From Promethearchaeota archaeon (lineage in GTDB: Archaea > Asgardarchaeota > Lokiarchaeia > Sigyniarchaeales > SOKP01), in assembly GCA_019894975.1 (NCBI GenBank), contig JAGXNO010000023.1:1-56566 (forward strand): DNA of 56,566 bases, in the 5' to 3' direction. The notes under the pieces are model-generated. The model did not search any database. It saw only the letters and a program-made list of their open reading frames with translations, and had not been told where the DNA came from. The translations under genes and the position numbers were made by a program. The number at the start of each line of letters is the position of its first letter. Positions within the stretch are counted from its first letter, which is position 1. Below, one piece after another: positions 9,220-19,108 of the stretch.

Positions 9220-9738
9220 TCAAGCTGTTCTTTCATTAATATAATTTCCTTTACTCATTTTTTGTTCCAAATAATTTATAATTTTTTCTAAAACTAATTC
9301 CTTAAATGTTATCCGATCTGCCTTAAAATTATATCTATTGACTTTGGTTACCTTTTTAGTCGAAAATCCAACATAAACTGTACCAACCGGCTTTTCAGGA
9401 GTTCCTCCTGTTGGTCCAGCAATACCGCTGATACCTATCCCGATATCAACATCAGCAAGTATTCTTATATTACGAGCTAACTGATCGACAACATTTTCGG
9501 ATACAGCTCCATACATTTCAAGAGCACTAGGATTTACATTTACTAAATCTATTTTAGCTTGATTACTATAGCATACAATCCCCCTTTCAAACACCTTTGA
9601 TGCTCCAGAGATATTAGTTATCATATGTGAGATGTATCCTCCTGTACAAGATTCTGCAATTGCAATTTTTATGTTATTCTGGTTGAAATTTTTAATAATT
9701 TTGCTTAATCTTTCCTTAATCTCCATATTATTAACCAC
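9220..9738 (-). CDS. pncC: CinA C-terminal domain protein, NMN amidohydrolase
   Basis: Stand-alone CinA C-terminal (PncC) domain that deamidates nicotinamide mononucleotide in pyridine nucleotide salvage. Family motifs are AESCTGGYISHMIT, YSNQAKI, GAVSENVV and GISGIAGPTGGTPEKPVGTV. The length of 172 is slightly longer than typical because of a C-terminal extension. The start is MVNNMEIKE, with an alternative ATG four codons further in. It is convergent with the M29 peptidase and divergent from the GTPase operon across about 200 bases of extreme AT content. Confidence 0.93.
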   Translation of the reverse strand: MVNNMEIKERLSKIIKNFNQNNIKIAIAESCTGGYISHMITNISGASKVFERGIVCYSNQAKIDLVNVNPSALEMYGAVSENVVDQLARNIRILADVDIGIGISGIAGPTGGTPEKPVGTVYVGFSTKKVTKVNRYNFKADRITFKELVLEKIINYLEQKMSKGNYINERTA

Positions 9739-9938
9739 CTTTGAAATTCAATTTTTTTCCATAAGAATTACAAAATCTTGCTCCTTCAGTCAAAAAGATA
9801 CGATGTAAACATTAATTAAATAATTAATTTATATTAATTAATAACAAATATAAATAAATAAAAAAATAATATCTTATAATTTTGTAATTATTGCATATAT
9901 TACGGTATTCTTAATAAAAAAATAACAGAGTGAATTAT

Positions 9939-10481
9939 ATGGGTAAAAAAGATGATGCACAAAAGGGATTTGTCTTTAAAATAACTGTGATTGGGGATGG
10001 CGCTGTAGGGAAGTCCTCACTAATCAAAAAATATACTCAAGGTAGCTTTAAAAAAGATTATATTAAAACTTTGGGAGCTCAGTTTTCAAAATATGATGAA
10101 GAAATCGAAGGAAATAACTGTAAATTATTTTTTTGGGATATAGCAGGCCAAAGAGAATTTGATTTCATGCGTCCGACGTTTTACAAAGGCTCAAAAGCCG
10201 CTATAATAGTATTCAGCCATACCGACGATGATAGTTTTGATCATATTCCTGAGTGGCATGAAGATATTAAAAATTATACTGGAGAACTCCCCATTGTTTT
10301 ATTCGGCAATAAAACAGATTTAATTGATGAAAATAATACAAAGGATGAGAAGACTGCTAAATTAGTAGAAGAAAGAGATTTTCTTGGTTATTACAAGACA
10401 TCTGCAAAGACAGGACAAGGTGTATTTGAAGCATTTCAGGCAATAATTAAAAAGTTATATCATAAATACAAAGACGCTTAG
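9939..10481 (+). CDS. Rab/Ras-like small GTPase
   Basis: All G boxes are present: G1 GDGAVGKSS, G2 threonine in IKTLGAQF, G3 WDIAGQ, G4 GNKTD and G5 TSAK. The length of about 180 matches Ras-superfamily domains. There is no C-terminal cysteine motif, so no prenyl anchor is predicted. I chose the ATG at 9939; a GTG at 9930 would add MNY. A thioredoxin-like gene follows after 3 bases, then V4R and a second GTPase. The upstream 150 bases are almost pure A/T and probably contain the promoter. The exact Asgard GTPase subfamily is not assignable by eye. Confidence 0.95.
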   Translation: MGKKDDAQKGFVFKITVIGDGAVGKSSLIKKYTQGSFKKDYIKTLGAQFSKYDEEIEGNNCKLFFWDIAGQREFDFMRPTFYKGSKAAIIVFSHTDDDSFDHIPEWHEDIKNYTGELPIVLFGNKTDLIDENNTKDEKTAKLVEERDFLGYYKTSAKTGQGVFEAFQAIIKKLYHKYKDA

Positions 10482-10484
10482 AAA

Positions 10485-10784
10485 ATGTATGATGGTATTG
10501 ACGAAAGCTATCCGAAGATATTATTCTTTTCATCGACTCACTGTGCTCCGTGTGCTCCTGTATCGGAAATGCTAAAAAGAATAAACATATCTATGTTTGG
10601 TAAAAAATTAAGAATAGAAAAAATTTCAATAGATCTTGAAGAAAATCGGCACCTTACTCAAGAATATCGGATCAGTTCAGTTCCAACATTAATAATAGCA
10701 GAAAAAAGGATATCAGTAAATATTGCAGAAGAGGAAATTATTGATGCGATTTTATACGCATTTATTTCATCAGTAAAGTTATGA
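10485..10784 (+). CDS. Thioredoxin-like protein with CAPC motif
   Basis: A 99-residue thioredoxin-fold protein. The redox motif CAPC follows the strand KILFFSSTH, and the cis-proline region reads ISSVPTLII. It lacks the WC of classical thioredoxin and is closer to the small glutaredoxin/thioredoxin-like proteins of archaea. It starts 3 bases after the stop of the upstream GTPase, so they are almost certainly cotranscribed. A disulfide reductase or a redox regulator of its operon partners are both possible. Confidence 0.85.
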   Translation: MYDGIDESYPKILFFSSTHCAPCAPVSEMLKRINISMFGKKLRIEKISIDLEENRHLTQEYRISSVPTLIIAEKRISVNIAEEEIIDAILYAFISSVKL

Positions 10785-10852
10785 GTTATAAATTTGATTT
10801 AAAATAAAGAATAGGAAATAAGAATACTAAGAAAAGAGGAAAGTTATAAATT

Positions 10853-11332
10853 ATGGACAGACAGTTACTCTCGAAAATTTTAGCCCAAATGAGAAAGAAT
10901 TTGAAAGAGGGAAAAACGATCGGGGATATGAAGGTTGGAGCTCTTCTGGCTTTAGGACACCAACTCGAAGCGATTTTCTACTATTTAGGCCACGAGTTGG
11001 GCACTACTTTGAAGGTAAAGCAATCAAAAGATATTAATCAGATTCCTAATGATTTAAAAGATTTAATATCTCAATTCAATCTAGGTGAAATTGAAATCAC
11101 TGAAGCGACAGATGAGATAATTGAATTGAAAATGAAAGACCATTCATCTATTAAAGATCTTATCAAAAAGGGGATAAAAGCAACAGGGAGTTTTTGCTCA
11201 TTTGAAGCAGGATTATTGGCGGGGATAGTGGAAAAATTAAGTGATCGGAATTGCTTTGCTCAAGAGATTGGGTGTAGTATGGAAACTGGCGAGGATAATT
11301 GCAAATTCATGGTAATTTTTCAGACGGAATAA
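10853..11332 (+). CDS. V4R-domain protein (TRAPP Bet3-like fold)
   Basis: A 159-residue single V4R domain. The C-terminal signature has the family cysteines and glycines: SFCSFEAGLLAGIVEKL, then EIGCSMETGEDNCKF. The V4R fold is related to the Bet3 subunit family of TRAPP and to heme-NO-binding domains. V4R domains usually bind small hydrophobic ligands. The gene lies 68 bases after the thioredoxin-like gene and 163 bases before the next GTPase on the same strand. A role as ligand sensor or GTPase regulator is inference. Confidence 0.85.
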   Translation: MDRQLLSKILAQMRKNLKEGKTIGDMKVGALLALGHQLEAIFYYLGHELGTTLKVKQSKDINQIPNDLKDLISQFNLGEIEITEATDEIIELKMKDHSSIKDLIKKGIKATGSFCSFEAGLLAGIVEKLSDRNCFAQEIGCSMETGEDNCKFMVIFQTE

Positions 11333-11495
11333 AAAATATTAGTAAATTTTTAATCTTTCGAAAGACTGATATGGTCGAAATTAACTTTATTCTAAATATA
11401 ATATGTTCATGAGAGTGAAGAAGAAAATTATTAATATGTATAAACTATATTGAATATAATAGAAAATATTAAGATTCGAAATTATGTGATATACC

Positions 11496-12023
11496 ATGGC
11501 GAATAGTGACTATACTATTAAAATTGTGTTGCTTGGCGAAGCGGGAGTAGGTAAAACTTCACTCGTTTACCAGTTTATGGAAAAAAAATTCCGAGATAAC
11601 TATAAACAAACCTTGGGTGTAAATCTTCTGAAAAAAGATATGCACATCGAGGGATATGGCAGTGTGTCAGCTCAAATTTGGGATCTTGGAGGGCAAGAAC
11701 CTTTTAAAGCATTAAGGAAACTTTATTTAGAAGGTGCTAATGGAGGATTAGTAATTTTTGATTTGACTGAAAGTAAATCCTTTGATAAACTCCCGGAATG
11801 GATTGAAAGTTTTAAAAATGCAAGAGGGGAACAACCTTTATTATTAATAGGAAATAAATCTGATTTAGGAAATACAATAAAGATAAAAGAAAAAGAAGCA
11901 GGTAATTTTGCCAAGAACAACAATATGGAATTAATTATTACCTCTGCAAAAACTGGCCAAAATGTTGAGGAAGCATTTATTAAGTTAACTAAACGTATTT
12001 TAGATAATTTGAGTAATAGATAG
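11496..12023 (+). CDS. Rab/Ras-like small GTPase
   Basis: A 175-residue GTPase domain with G1 GEAGVGKTS, G2 threonine in KQTLGVNL, G3 WDLGGQ, G4 GNKSD and G5 TSAK. The DLGGQ form of G3 is a variant of the more common DIAGQ/DTAGQ and recalls Arf/Arl proteins. There is no terminal cysteine. It closes the GTPase - thioredoxin-like - V4R - GTPase group. The 160-base AT-rich gap upstream may hold its own promoter. Confidence 0.95.
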   Translation: MANSDYTIKIVLLGEAGVGKTSLVYQFMEKKFRDNYKQTLGVNLLKKDMHIEGYGSVSAQIWDLGGQEPFKALRKLYLEGANGGLVIFDLTESKSFDKLPEWIESFKNARGEQPLLLIGNKSDLGNTIKIKEKEAGNFAKNNNMELIITSAKTGQNVEEAFIKLTKRILDNLSNR

Positions 12024-12156
12024 TTGTTTGATTAGCAAGAATTTCTTTTTTCATTATTTTTTATATAAAAATACTATAATTATAATATCCTTACCATCAA
12101 AATTTAGTGATTTTAGGCTCATCAATATTTTATATCTACCACCTTTATAAAGGAAG

Positions 12157-12169
12157 ATTTATTTAAATA
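12157..12169 (+). promoter_or_regulatory. Candidate TATA box of the TBP gene
   Basis: ATTTATTTAAATA is preceded by the purine-rich stretch AAGGAAG, which could serve as BRE, 80-95 bases upstream of the TBP start codon. Initiation about 25 bases downstream would give a leader of roughly 55-60 bases. The whole region is AT-rich, so this is only a plausible match. Confidence 0.35.
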
Positions 12170-12250
12170 CAAATAACATAAGAACCATACAAAGTAGAAT
12201 ATTTTTTTATTTCTCAATTTTAAAATCCCAATTATCACCCTAAGATTATT

Positions 12251-12931
12251 ATGTCAAAAGAAGATAGTAAATTTGAAGAAAAAGATGAGGAGGCTTTTGA
12301 GGAGGGGGAGGAAAAGCTAGATGGTAAATACGATTATGAAACAGACTTAGATTACAAGATAGAAAATGTAGTCGCGACGGTTGTTGTTGAGATTACCGAA
12401 AAAATAGACCTTAATCAAATTGCAAGACGCCATGCGGATGTAGAATATAATCCAGAACGTTTCCCAGGACTGGTAATGAGAATTGAAAAACCTCGAGCCA
12501 CAATTCTAATTTTCTCAACAGGAAAAATGGTTGTCACAGGATTGAGACAAGCAGCAGAAGCCGAAAGAGTGGTTGATAAAGTCGTAAAGAATATCAGGAA
12601 GGCAGGGATAAAAGTATCTAATCCTGTAATTACTATTCAAAATATTGTAGCCTCTGGTGATCTTCACACAAATATAGACTTAAACATGGCAGCTATCGTT
12701 ATGGAATATGCTATGTATGAACCCGAAGTGTTTCCCGGATTGATTTACCGTATGCAAGAACCTAAAACAGTTTTCTTAATTTTTAGCACTGGAAGGATAG
12801 TGTGTACAGGTGCTAAACGAAGAGATATTGTAAGAGACGCAGTTTTGAAGTTAAATCAACAAGTTCGAGACCTTGGAGTGGCTAAAAAGGATATCGGAGA
12901 CTCTGAGTATCAAGATATTACTTTTATTTAA
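12251..12931 (+). CDS. tbp: TATA-binding protein with acidic N-terminal tail
   Basis: General transcription factor that binds the promoter TATA element. The two pseudo-symmetric halves of the saddle are clear: FPGLVMRIEKP / TILIFSTGKMVVTG and FPGLIYRMQEP / VFLIFSTGRIVCTG, including the DNA-intercalating phenylalanine positions. The core starts near residue 36 (KIENVVATV). It is preceded by about 35 residues rich in Glu and Asp. Archaeal TBPs normally have almost no N-terminal extension and carry any acidic tail at the C-terminus. Here the C-terminal end is short. Confidence 0.97.
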   Translation: MSKEDSKFEEKDEEAFEEGEEKLDGKYDYETDLDYKIENVVATVVVEITEKIDLNQIARRHADVEYNPERFPGLVMRIEKPRATILIFSTGKMVVTGLRQAAEAERVVDKVVKNIRKAGIKVSNPVITIQNIVASGDLHTNIDLNMAAIVMEYAMYEPEVFPGLIYRMQEPKTVFLIFSTGRIVCTGAKRRDIVRDAVLKLNQQVRDLGVAKKDIGDSEYQDITFI

Positions 12932-13017
12932 TTTTTTTATTCTTTTTCTTATTTTTATTAAACTAAATGAGATTACTCGTTTAATTTTAAATTATTTAGA
13001 GTGAGAGTCTGCTTATT

Positions 13018-13353
13018 TTATACTACTTTTTTGCTATTAATGGCATCAATTGAGTTAAGGTATTCATTATATAACGTGTTCAGTAAATTAAACTCCTTAG
13101 CTTTAGTAAGAGCGAAAAGAAGTAACTGATTTAAACTAACTTCGTTATTAGAATCATAAATATCTTCGATTTTTAAGAGATCGCTATGTTGATCAAGAAA
13201 ATTGCACAAAATATACCTATTTTCTTTTCTCATATTAACTTTATTCAGAGTACCATACATTCGGAAAATCAATGGAGCTTGAAACTTTACATTATTATTT
13301 CGGAATGAACGCAATTCTTTAAGATTTTTATATCTCTCTATATGAGCCGACAT
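13018..13353 (-). CDS. Hypothetical protein, 111 aa
   Basis: I do not recognise this protein. It is basic in its N-terminal half and helical in its C-terminal half (LNQLLLFALTKAKEFNLLNTLYNEYL). It has no membrane segment, no cysteine pair and no known motif. It lies between the TBP gene (convergent) and the winged-helix-like gene upstream on the same strand, with about 115 bases between. Codon use resembles its neighbours. A real small gene is likely but not certain. Confidence 0.5.
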   Translation of the reverse strand: MSAHIERYKNLKELRSFRNNNVKFQAPLIFRMYGTLNKVNMRKENRYILCNFLDQHSDLLKIEDIYDSNNEVSLNQLLLFALTKAKEFNLLNTLYNEYLNSIDAINSKKVV

Positions 13354-13469
13354 AAATAAATAATTTAAAATCTCATTATTGAAAAGGAGTATTATTTGGA
13401 TATTATCAATTTTTTTATGCAGAATAGTTTAATCCTTTAAACTGCTATTGAGGGTTCTTCTTGGGTTCT

Positions 13470-14111
13470 TTATATATTTATATAATATACATCCTGATTG
13501 GAGTTGTAACCTACAATTTTGTTTTTTACGAGTGTTTCAAGCACACTTTTTAACCATTTTGTATTTGTATTGATAGAATTTTTGATTACGTCAAATCTAA
13601 GTCCATCATTAACAGCTAATAAAAAGAGAATTTTACTTTTAACCGGTAATTGGTCTGAATTTTGTATTTTCTTAAATCTTTCCTCGATATCATATTCTTT
13701 TGTTCTTAATAAAGCAACATCATTACTTAATTTCGTAATGACCGCATCAGTAGTCTGGAATGCATCCAAGCTAAATTTAAAAAAGGCTTCTAACTGGCCC
13801 CTTAGCACTTCCTCTTGTAATTCCTTATCAATTTCTTTATTGAATTCCTCGAGGAGCTCTAAATAATCATTCCCATCATCAAGAGAAGAAGGTCTTAAAA
13901 CTAAGACTATAATCATTTCTTTTAGTTCATTATAGTAGGAAACGGAGTTCCACTGTTTTTCTTCTGTAATTATATGGGATTCGGTAAAATTATGCGATAT
14001 TGTTATTTGTTGAACAATTGGGTCTGGAATTTCTAGATCTTCAGGGTATCTCATGTAAATGGTTCCACCGATAACATCGTCCCATTTTATTAAAAAAATA
14101 CCCGCCGGCAT
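13470..14111 (-). CDS. Longin-like N-terminus plus possible winged helix, function unknown
   Basis: A 213-residue soluble protein. Residues 1-80 alternate strands and helices, starting IFLIKWDDVIGGTIYMRYP, a pattern seen in Asgard longin-like domains. Residues 85-130 form an amphipathic helix (LELLEEFNKEIDKELQEEV). Residues 160-213 look like a small winged-helix domain (KSILFLLAVNDGLRFDVI, then TKWLKSVLETLVKNKIVGY and the wing DVYYINI). Together these suggest a regulator or adaptor, but no homologue is recalled. The product begins MPAG and is preceded by an AT-rich gap of about 230 bases. Confidence 0.6.
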   Translation of the reverse strand: MPAGIFLIKWDDVIGGTIYMRYPEDLEIPDPIVQQITISHNFTESHIITEEKQWNSVSYYNELKEMIIVLVLRPSSLDDGNDYLELLEEFNKEIDKELQEEVLRGQLEAFFKFSLDAFQTTDAVITKLSNDVALLRTKEYDIEERFKKIQNSDQLPVKSKILFLLAVNDGLRFDVIKNSINTNTKWLKSVLETLVKNKIVGYNSNQDVYYINI

Positions 14112-14340
14112 TATGGATTATTTTAGAATTTGTTTTATTTTATTTCTAAGTATGCTCTAAGAAAAATAACCTTATTAATAAAATAATAACATTTATTAAT
14201 AAAAATTTAGGTGTTCTTGATCTATTCTGTCAATTAAAATATCACTACATTATAACAGATAATAAAAATTTAATCAGATAGAGAAAGATTATCTAAAAAA
14301 ATAAATAGACCAATGGTAATTTGTCACTTAGTGAGATTAT

Positions 14341-14607
14341 TTGAATGTCTATTATGTTTATATCTTAGAAACGATGGCAACCAATGGGAAGAAAAGGTAT
14401 TATACGGGATATACTAACAACTTATATAGAAGATGGAATGAACATCGAAGTGGGCAGGGGGCAAAATTCTGTCGGGGAAAAAAATCTATTGATTTAAAAT
14501 ATTTTGAGACGTTTACCACTAGAAAGGAAGCAATGAGAAGAGAATTAGAAATAAAAACTTTTTCAAGAAAGCAAAAGAGAGAGTTAATAAATAGTATTTT
14601 TACTTAA
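14341..14607 (+). CDS. GIY-YIG domain protein (UPF0213-like)
   Basis: Single GIY-YIG nuclease-type domain of 88 residues: VYYVYIL at the start, RYYTGYTNNLYRRWNEH in the middle and GAKFCRGKKSIDLKYFETF next. These are the short YhbQ/UPF0213-type proteins, whose catalytic role is uncertain. The start is TTG; the first residues NVYYVYIL are the family's first strand, so no longer start is needed. PSTK starts 19 bases downstream and is likely cotranscribed. Confidence 0.88.
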   Translation: MNVYYVYILETMATNGKKRYYTGYTNNLYRRWNEHRSGQGAKFCRGKKSIDLKYFETFTTRKEAMRRELEIKTFSRKQKRELINSIFT

Positions 14608-14626
14608 ACATGAATAGAGGTAAATA

Positions 14627-15439
14627 GTGGTAAACAAAAACTTTATAGTCTGCTTAGCAGGATTACCCGCATCAGGTAAAACAACTTTTGCTAAGATACT
14701 TAGAGATATTATTAAAAAGAAGTTCAATACGGAAAAGGTTTTTACTATTGATCCTGATGTTATTCGACAATCGATAATCCCTATCAAATTCGATTATAAA
14801 TTTGAGCCTGAAGTAAGAATTAAAAATTTAACAGAAATAAGAGTAAAATTACATGAGGGAAATATTGTAATTAGTGACGATTTAAACTACTATACTAGTA
14901 TGAGACACGATTTAAAGAAACTATCAGAAGATTTTAATATATGCCTCTTCATAATACATATCTCTACTCCTCTTAAAATTTGTTTAAAATGGAATAAAGC
15001 AAGAGGAAAACCTATACCAAATAAAATTATCAGAAGAATTAATAGGAAATTTGACAATTTTTACAAATATAATTGGGATAATCCTGAAGTTAATTATGAT
15101 ATGTCTCAAATACAAGATTTAAATAAAAAAGTTGAGAATCTTGTTGAAAAATTCATGGAAAGTGTAAATCACCCAAAAAAGGTAATCGAATCAGAAGGAA
15201 AAGCAAAAATAGAATTAAATATCGAAAATGAAAATCTAGATAAAATTACACGTGAATATGTAGGAAAACTTTTTCTAGATTCTAAGCTTTCAACCATGAA
15301 AAAATCCATTTTAAAGGCAAGGAAATTTTTTATAAAACTCAACAAAAATAAAAATTTAAAAGCTAATGAGATTCCAATAGCTTTTAGAGACTACTTAGAA
15401 GAAAGATTGGATATCTCAATTCCGAGGGACATTTTCTAA
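14627..15439 (+). CDS. pstK: L-seryl-tRNA(Sec) kinase
   Basis: Phosphorylates Ser-tRNA(Sec), the step before SepSecS makes selenocysteyl-tRNA in archaea and eukaryotes. The P-loop GLPASGKT is at residues 12-19. The kinase motif DDLNYYTSMRHDLKKL and the lid segment KWNKARGKPIPNKII match archaeal PSTK. The C-terminal roughly 100 residues are helical, as expected for tRNA binding. The GTG start is supported by GAGG a few bases upstream (14617-14620). Its presence implies a selenocysteine system elsewhere in the genome. A KTI12-type kinase is the main alternative. Confidence 0.85.
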   Translation: MVNKNFIVCLAGLPASGKTTFAKILRDIIKKKFNTEKVFTIDPDVIRQSIIPIKFDYKFEPEVRIKNLTEIRVKLHEGNIVISDDLNYYTSMRHDLKKLSEDFNICLFIIHISTPLKICLKWNKARGKPIPNKIIRRINRKFDNFYKYNWDNPEVNYDMSQIQDLNKKVENLVEKFMESVNHPKKVIESEGKAKIELNIENENLDKITREYVGKLFLDSKLSTMKKSILKARKFFIKLNKNKNLKANEIPIAFRDYLEERLDISIPRDIF

Positions 15440-15543
15440 TTCAATATTATAAAAATTAAAGGAAAAGAAAATAAAGCATAAATACTTTAATCACTTGTGT
15501 TTACATAGCTAATTTTAATTAATTATTCCTATAGATTTTGAAA

Positions 15544-17823
15544 ATGACAGAAGAAAGAAACATAAAAGAAACAACCAAATTAAGAATCGAAAGGCTTGCA
15601 AAAGGTCGAAGTGGTCGTTCTCTTTGTTATATTGATCAAGATGTAATGTTTAACTTAGGGCTTAATACGGGAGACATCATTGAAATAAGAGGAAAAAAGA
15701 AGAGTACGGGTATTGCTGTTTCGAGTGCTGATGATAAAGGTAAGGGGATTATAAGATTAGATGGACTTCAGAGACTTAACGTGGGGGCAACTATTGGAGA
15801 ATTTGTTTCAGTTAAGTTAACAGAAGTATGTCCTGCTATTGAAATTGTATTAACCCCTACAAGACCTAATATTGATTTAAAGAGACAGGCAGATGCAATT
15901 AAGAGTAAATTAATTGATAAACCATTAGTAATTGGAGATATAGTTGATGTTTATGGAACATTTGTTCAAAGAGAAGACAGTGATAATCCAATGTCAGATA
16001 TTATGAAAATGTTCCAATTAGGTTCGAAAAAAAGAGCAACATTAGGAACACTAAGATTAATTGTTGAGAACCTGAAACCCTCAGATAGAGTGGTTAAAAT
16101 TACTCGTGATACAATAATAAAGGTAAATAAAAGGGTTGCTGTTTTAAATGTCTCAGGTGGTGTTGTTACTTACGATGATGTTGGAGGGTTAACTGATGAG
16201 ATTCAAAGAATTCGGGAGATGGTTGAATTACCTCTGAAGCATCCTGAGTTATTTCATCGATTAAATATTGATCCCCCAAAAGGAGTCTTATTCTATGGTC
16301 CATCGGGAACAGGGAAAACATTAATGGCAAAAGCTGTATCTCAAGAATCACACGCTAATTTTATTACTATAAATGGTCCAGAAATAATGAGCAAATTTTA
16401 TGGAGCAAGTGAAGGCAGACTTCGCGAGATTTTTAGAGAAGCTGAGGAAAACGCCCCATCAATTATATTTATTGATGAAATTGATTCAATTGCTCCAAAA
16501 AGAATGGACACCTCAGGAGAGGTTGAAAGACGTGTAGTTTCTCAATTGCTGTCATTAATGGATGGTTTACAAGGTAGAGGTGAAATAATTTGCATAGGTG
16601 CTACAAATCGAATTAACTCTTTAGATGAGGCGTTAAGAAGACCTGGCCGATTTGATAGAGAGATTGAATTTGGTGTTCCTAATGTAAAAGGAAGAAAAGA
16701 AATTTTCCAAATCCACACCAGAGGGATGCCTTTAGAAGAAGATGTAAATCTAGATGAATACTCTGAGACAACTCACGGATTTGTTGGTGCTGATATTATG
16801 GCAATATGTAGAGAGGCTGCCATGTTTTCATTAAGAAGAATTTTACCTAAAATTAATTTAGATGAACCTATCCCTGGGGATGTAATTCAAGAATTAAAGA
16901 TTAAAGATGAAGATTTTTTAAAAGCATCCAATATGGTTGAACCCTCAGCTATGCGTGAAGTAATGATTGAAATTCCCAATTGCTCCTGGGAAGACATCGG
17001 GGGATTGGATGAGATTAAGGGAGAATTACAAGAAGCTGTTGAATGGCCTTTAAAATACCCTAAGCTATTTGAAAAAGCAGGAATACGTCCTCTAAACGGT
17101 ATTCTTCTTTTTGGTCCACCCGGATGTGGAAAAACACTTCTTGCAAAAGCAATTGCTACCGAAAGCAAATCAAATTTCATAGCAATTAAAGGTCCGGAGA
17201 TTTTTTCCAAATGGGTTGGAGAAAGTGAAAGAGCGGTAAGAGAAATTTTTCGTAAAGCACGACAAGCAGCTCCTTCAATTATATATTTTGATGAAATTGA
17301 TGCAATAACGGCGGGAAGAGGATCCCATGAAAGTACACACACTTTTGCTTCAATAGTTAATCAAATTTTGGTAGAGATGGATGGTATTGAAAAAAGAAAG
17401 GGAATAGTGACTATTGCAAGTACGAATCGCCCAGATATTGTCGATCCTGCTTTCTTAAGACCAGGAAGATTTGATCGCTTGATATATGTTAAGGAACCAG
17501 ATTTCGAAGCAAGATTGAAAATCTTGGAAGTTCATTCAAAAAATATGCCTTTAGCTGAAAATGTATTACTAAAAGAAATTGCTCAAAGTACTGTGGGTTA
17601 CAGTGGTGCTGATTTAGAAAATGTATGTCGTGAAGCAGGTATGGAGGCAATTAGAGAAAAAATGGAGACTTTGGATAAGATAGAAAAGAAACATTTTGAA
17701 TTTGCTTTATCAAAAATTAAATCAACATTGCCTAAAGAAATAACTGAAAGATATGAAAGTATCGCTAAACAGATTACAGAATCCAGAAATTTAACTGAAT
17801 CGAAAGCAGATTTCTACAAATAA
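15544..17823 (+). CDS. cdc48: CDC48/VCP-type AAA+ ATPase
   Basis: Hexameric unfoldase with the full p97 layout. The N-domain (double-psi barrel plus CDC48_2) spans about residues 12-190. D1 has Walker A GPSGTGKT (252-259) and Walker B IIFIDE (307-312). D2 has Walker A GPPGCGKT (524-531) and Walker B IIYFDE (579-584). The arginine-finger-region motifs RRPGRFDRE and LRPGRFDRL are intact. Length is about 759. The ATG at 15544 is preferred; a TTG at 15538 would add two residues. The tail carries no obvious HbYX. It probably extracts proteins for degradation with the proteasome. Confidence 0.97.
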   Translation: MTEERNIKETTKLRIERLAKGRSGRSLCYIDQDVMFNLGLNTGDIIEIRGKKKSTGIAVSSADDKGKGIIRLDGLQRLNVGATIGEFVSVKLTEVCPAIEIVLTPTRPNIDLKRQADAIKSKLIDKPLVIGDIVDVYGTFVQREDSDNPMSDIMKMFQLGSKKRATLGTLRLIVENLKPSDRVVKITRDTIIKVNKRVAVLNVSGGVVTYDDVGGLTDEIQRIREMVELPLKHPELFHRLNIDPPKGVLFYGPSGTGKTLMAKAVSQESHANFITINGPEIMSKFYGASEGRLREIFREAEENAPSIIFIDEIDSIAPKRMDTSGEVERRVVSQLLSLMDGLQGRGEIICIGATNRINSLDEALRRPGRFDREIEFGVPNVKGRKEIFQIHTRGMPLEEDVNLDEYSETTHGFVGADIMAICREAAMFSLRRILPKINLDEPIPGDVIQELKIKDEDFLKASNMVEPSAMREVMIEIPNCSWEDIGGLDEIKGELQEAVEWPLKYPKLFEKAGIRPLNGILLFGPPGCGKTLLAKAIATESKSNFIAIKGPEIFSKWVGESERAVREIFRKARQAAPSIIYFDEIDAITAGRGSHESTHTFASIVNQILVEMDGIEKRKGIVTIASTNRPDIVDPAFLRPGRFDRLIYVKEPDFEARLKILEVHSKNMPLAENVLLKEIAQSTVGYSGADLENVCREAGMEAIREKMETLDKIEKKHFEFALSKIKSTLPKEITERYESIAKQITESRNLTESKADFYK

Positions 17824-17948
17824 ATTAGATTTTTATTAATTTACTCTCTCATTTAATCTTTTTAATTTATTATTAAATCAATAGTCAATTGTTTAATCTT
17901 AAATAGTTCATTATCTAGCTTATGATCAAATAAAGATAAAAGCTAAGT

Positions 17949-19088
17949 ATGAAATTAGTAAATTCTCAAAAAGACAGGTTGGTTTATCTTTTACAGAAAT
18001 TAGTACAGATTCCGACAGAGAATCCCCCGGGGAAAACTGAAGAAGTAGTAGAGTTTTTAATTACAGAAGTTTTCAAGGAAGAAGAAGGATTTCATAATGA
18101 AGTAGTAACTCATCTTAAAAACAAAATTAAGCTTCATAATCTTATTACTAGAATTGGATCGGGGAAAAAGAAAATAATACTCTCAGGTCATTTTGATGTA
18201 GTCCCAGTGGGTGATTCATCTAAATGGGATTATCCGCCATTCTCCGCGAGAATTATAGATGATAAATTATATGGTCGTGGATCTGCTGATATGAAAGGGG
18301 GAATTGTTTCATTAATTGGGACTTTGAAATCCTTGAGTAGAGAAAAAAAGTTTTTAGAAAATTATGAGTTAATATTCCTTGGAACTGCTGATGAAGAAGC
18401 TGGAATGTCAGGTTCCCTAACACTAACGAACAAAGGAATTATTAATGATGCAATTTTGTTAATAATCGGTGAACCAACCGGCCTTAACATTGGTATCGCT
18501 GAAAAAGGAGTTTTGTGGGTTAAATTAAAACTTTATGGTAGGGCTGCCCATGGATCTATGCCTGAAGAAGGAATAAATGCAATTGAAGGAGCCTTGAAGA
18601 TCATTCCAAAATTAGGAAAATGTTTAAGAGATTTCAATAATCCAGTTTTAGGATCATCTTCAATTAATATTGGTAAAATTAAGGGTGGTAATAAGATAAA
18701 TGTAGTACCAGATTATACTGAATTAGAAATTGATTTTAGAATAATACCTGAACAAAACGTGGGGGATCTAATTAATAGCCTAAAAATGATTGATCCTGAA
18801 CCATTCAAAATGGATATCGAAATATTAAATAACCTTCCAGCATTACAATCAGATTCAAAACACCCCTTTATTAGGAATCTGAAAAGAATAAGCAATATGG
18901 AATTAATAGGATTGCCGTATGCTACAGATTTAGCTAAGTTCATTACAACAGATAATCCCGTTCCGTTTGTAATTTATGGTCCAGGAAATCCAAATGATGT
19001 TCATAAAATAAATGAGTCAATTTCTTTAAACCAAATATTTTTGGCAACAGAATCCTTAACAGATGCGCTCTTAGAGACTTATTTATAG
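17949..19088 (+). CDS. M20-family metallopeptidase (ArgE/DapE type)
   Basis: Zinc amidohydrolase. The metal and catalytic motifs are GHFDVVPVG (His81, Asp83), GRGSADMKGG (Asp114), GTADEEAGM (Glu149/150) and EPTG. The dimerisation domain follows the motif GRAAHGSMPEEGINAIEG. The 379-residue length is normal. It could be acetylornithine or N-succinyl-diaminopimelate deacylase, or a general dipeptidase. No arginine or lysine biosynthesis neighbour decides this. It is convergent with the FGGY kinase, with a 20-base gap. Confidence 0.9.
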   Translation: MKLVNSQKDRLVYLLQKLVQIPTENPPGKTEEVVEFLITEVFKEEEGFHNEVVTHLKNKIKLHNLITRIGSGKKKIILSGHFDVVPVGDSSKWDYPPFSARIIDDKLYGRGSADMKGGIVSLIGTLKSLSREKKFLENYELIFLGTADEEAGMSGSLTLTNKGIINDAILLIIGEPTGLNIGIAEKGVLWVKLKLYGRAAHGSMPEEGINAIEGALKIIPKLGKCLRDFNNPVLGSSSINIGKIKGGNKINVVPDYTELEIDFRIIPEQNVGDLINSLKMIDPEPFKMDIEILNNLPALQSDSKHPFIRNLKRISNMELIGLPYATDLAKFITTDNPVPFVIYGPGNPNDVHKINESISLNQIFLATESLTDALLETYL

Positions 19089-19108
19089 TACATTTTTAAT
19101 ACGTAGAA

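Noticed and set aside
13519..13866. Plus-strand open frame of 115 codons
   Set aside because: It is antisense to the longin-like/winged-helix gene and yields a Ser/Phe/Leu-rich product typical of reverse-frame translation.
16887..17342. Long minus-strand open frame of 151 codons
   Set aside because: It lies entirely inside the CDC48 gene, whose frame carries all AAA motifs; the minus-strand product has no recognisable features.
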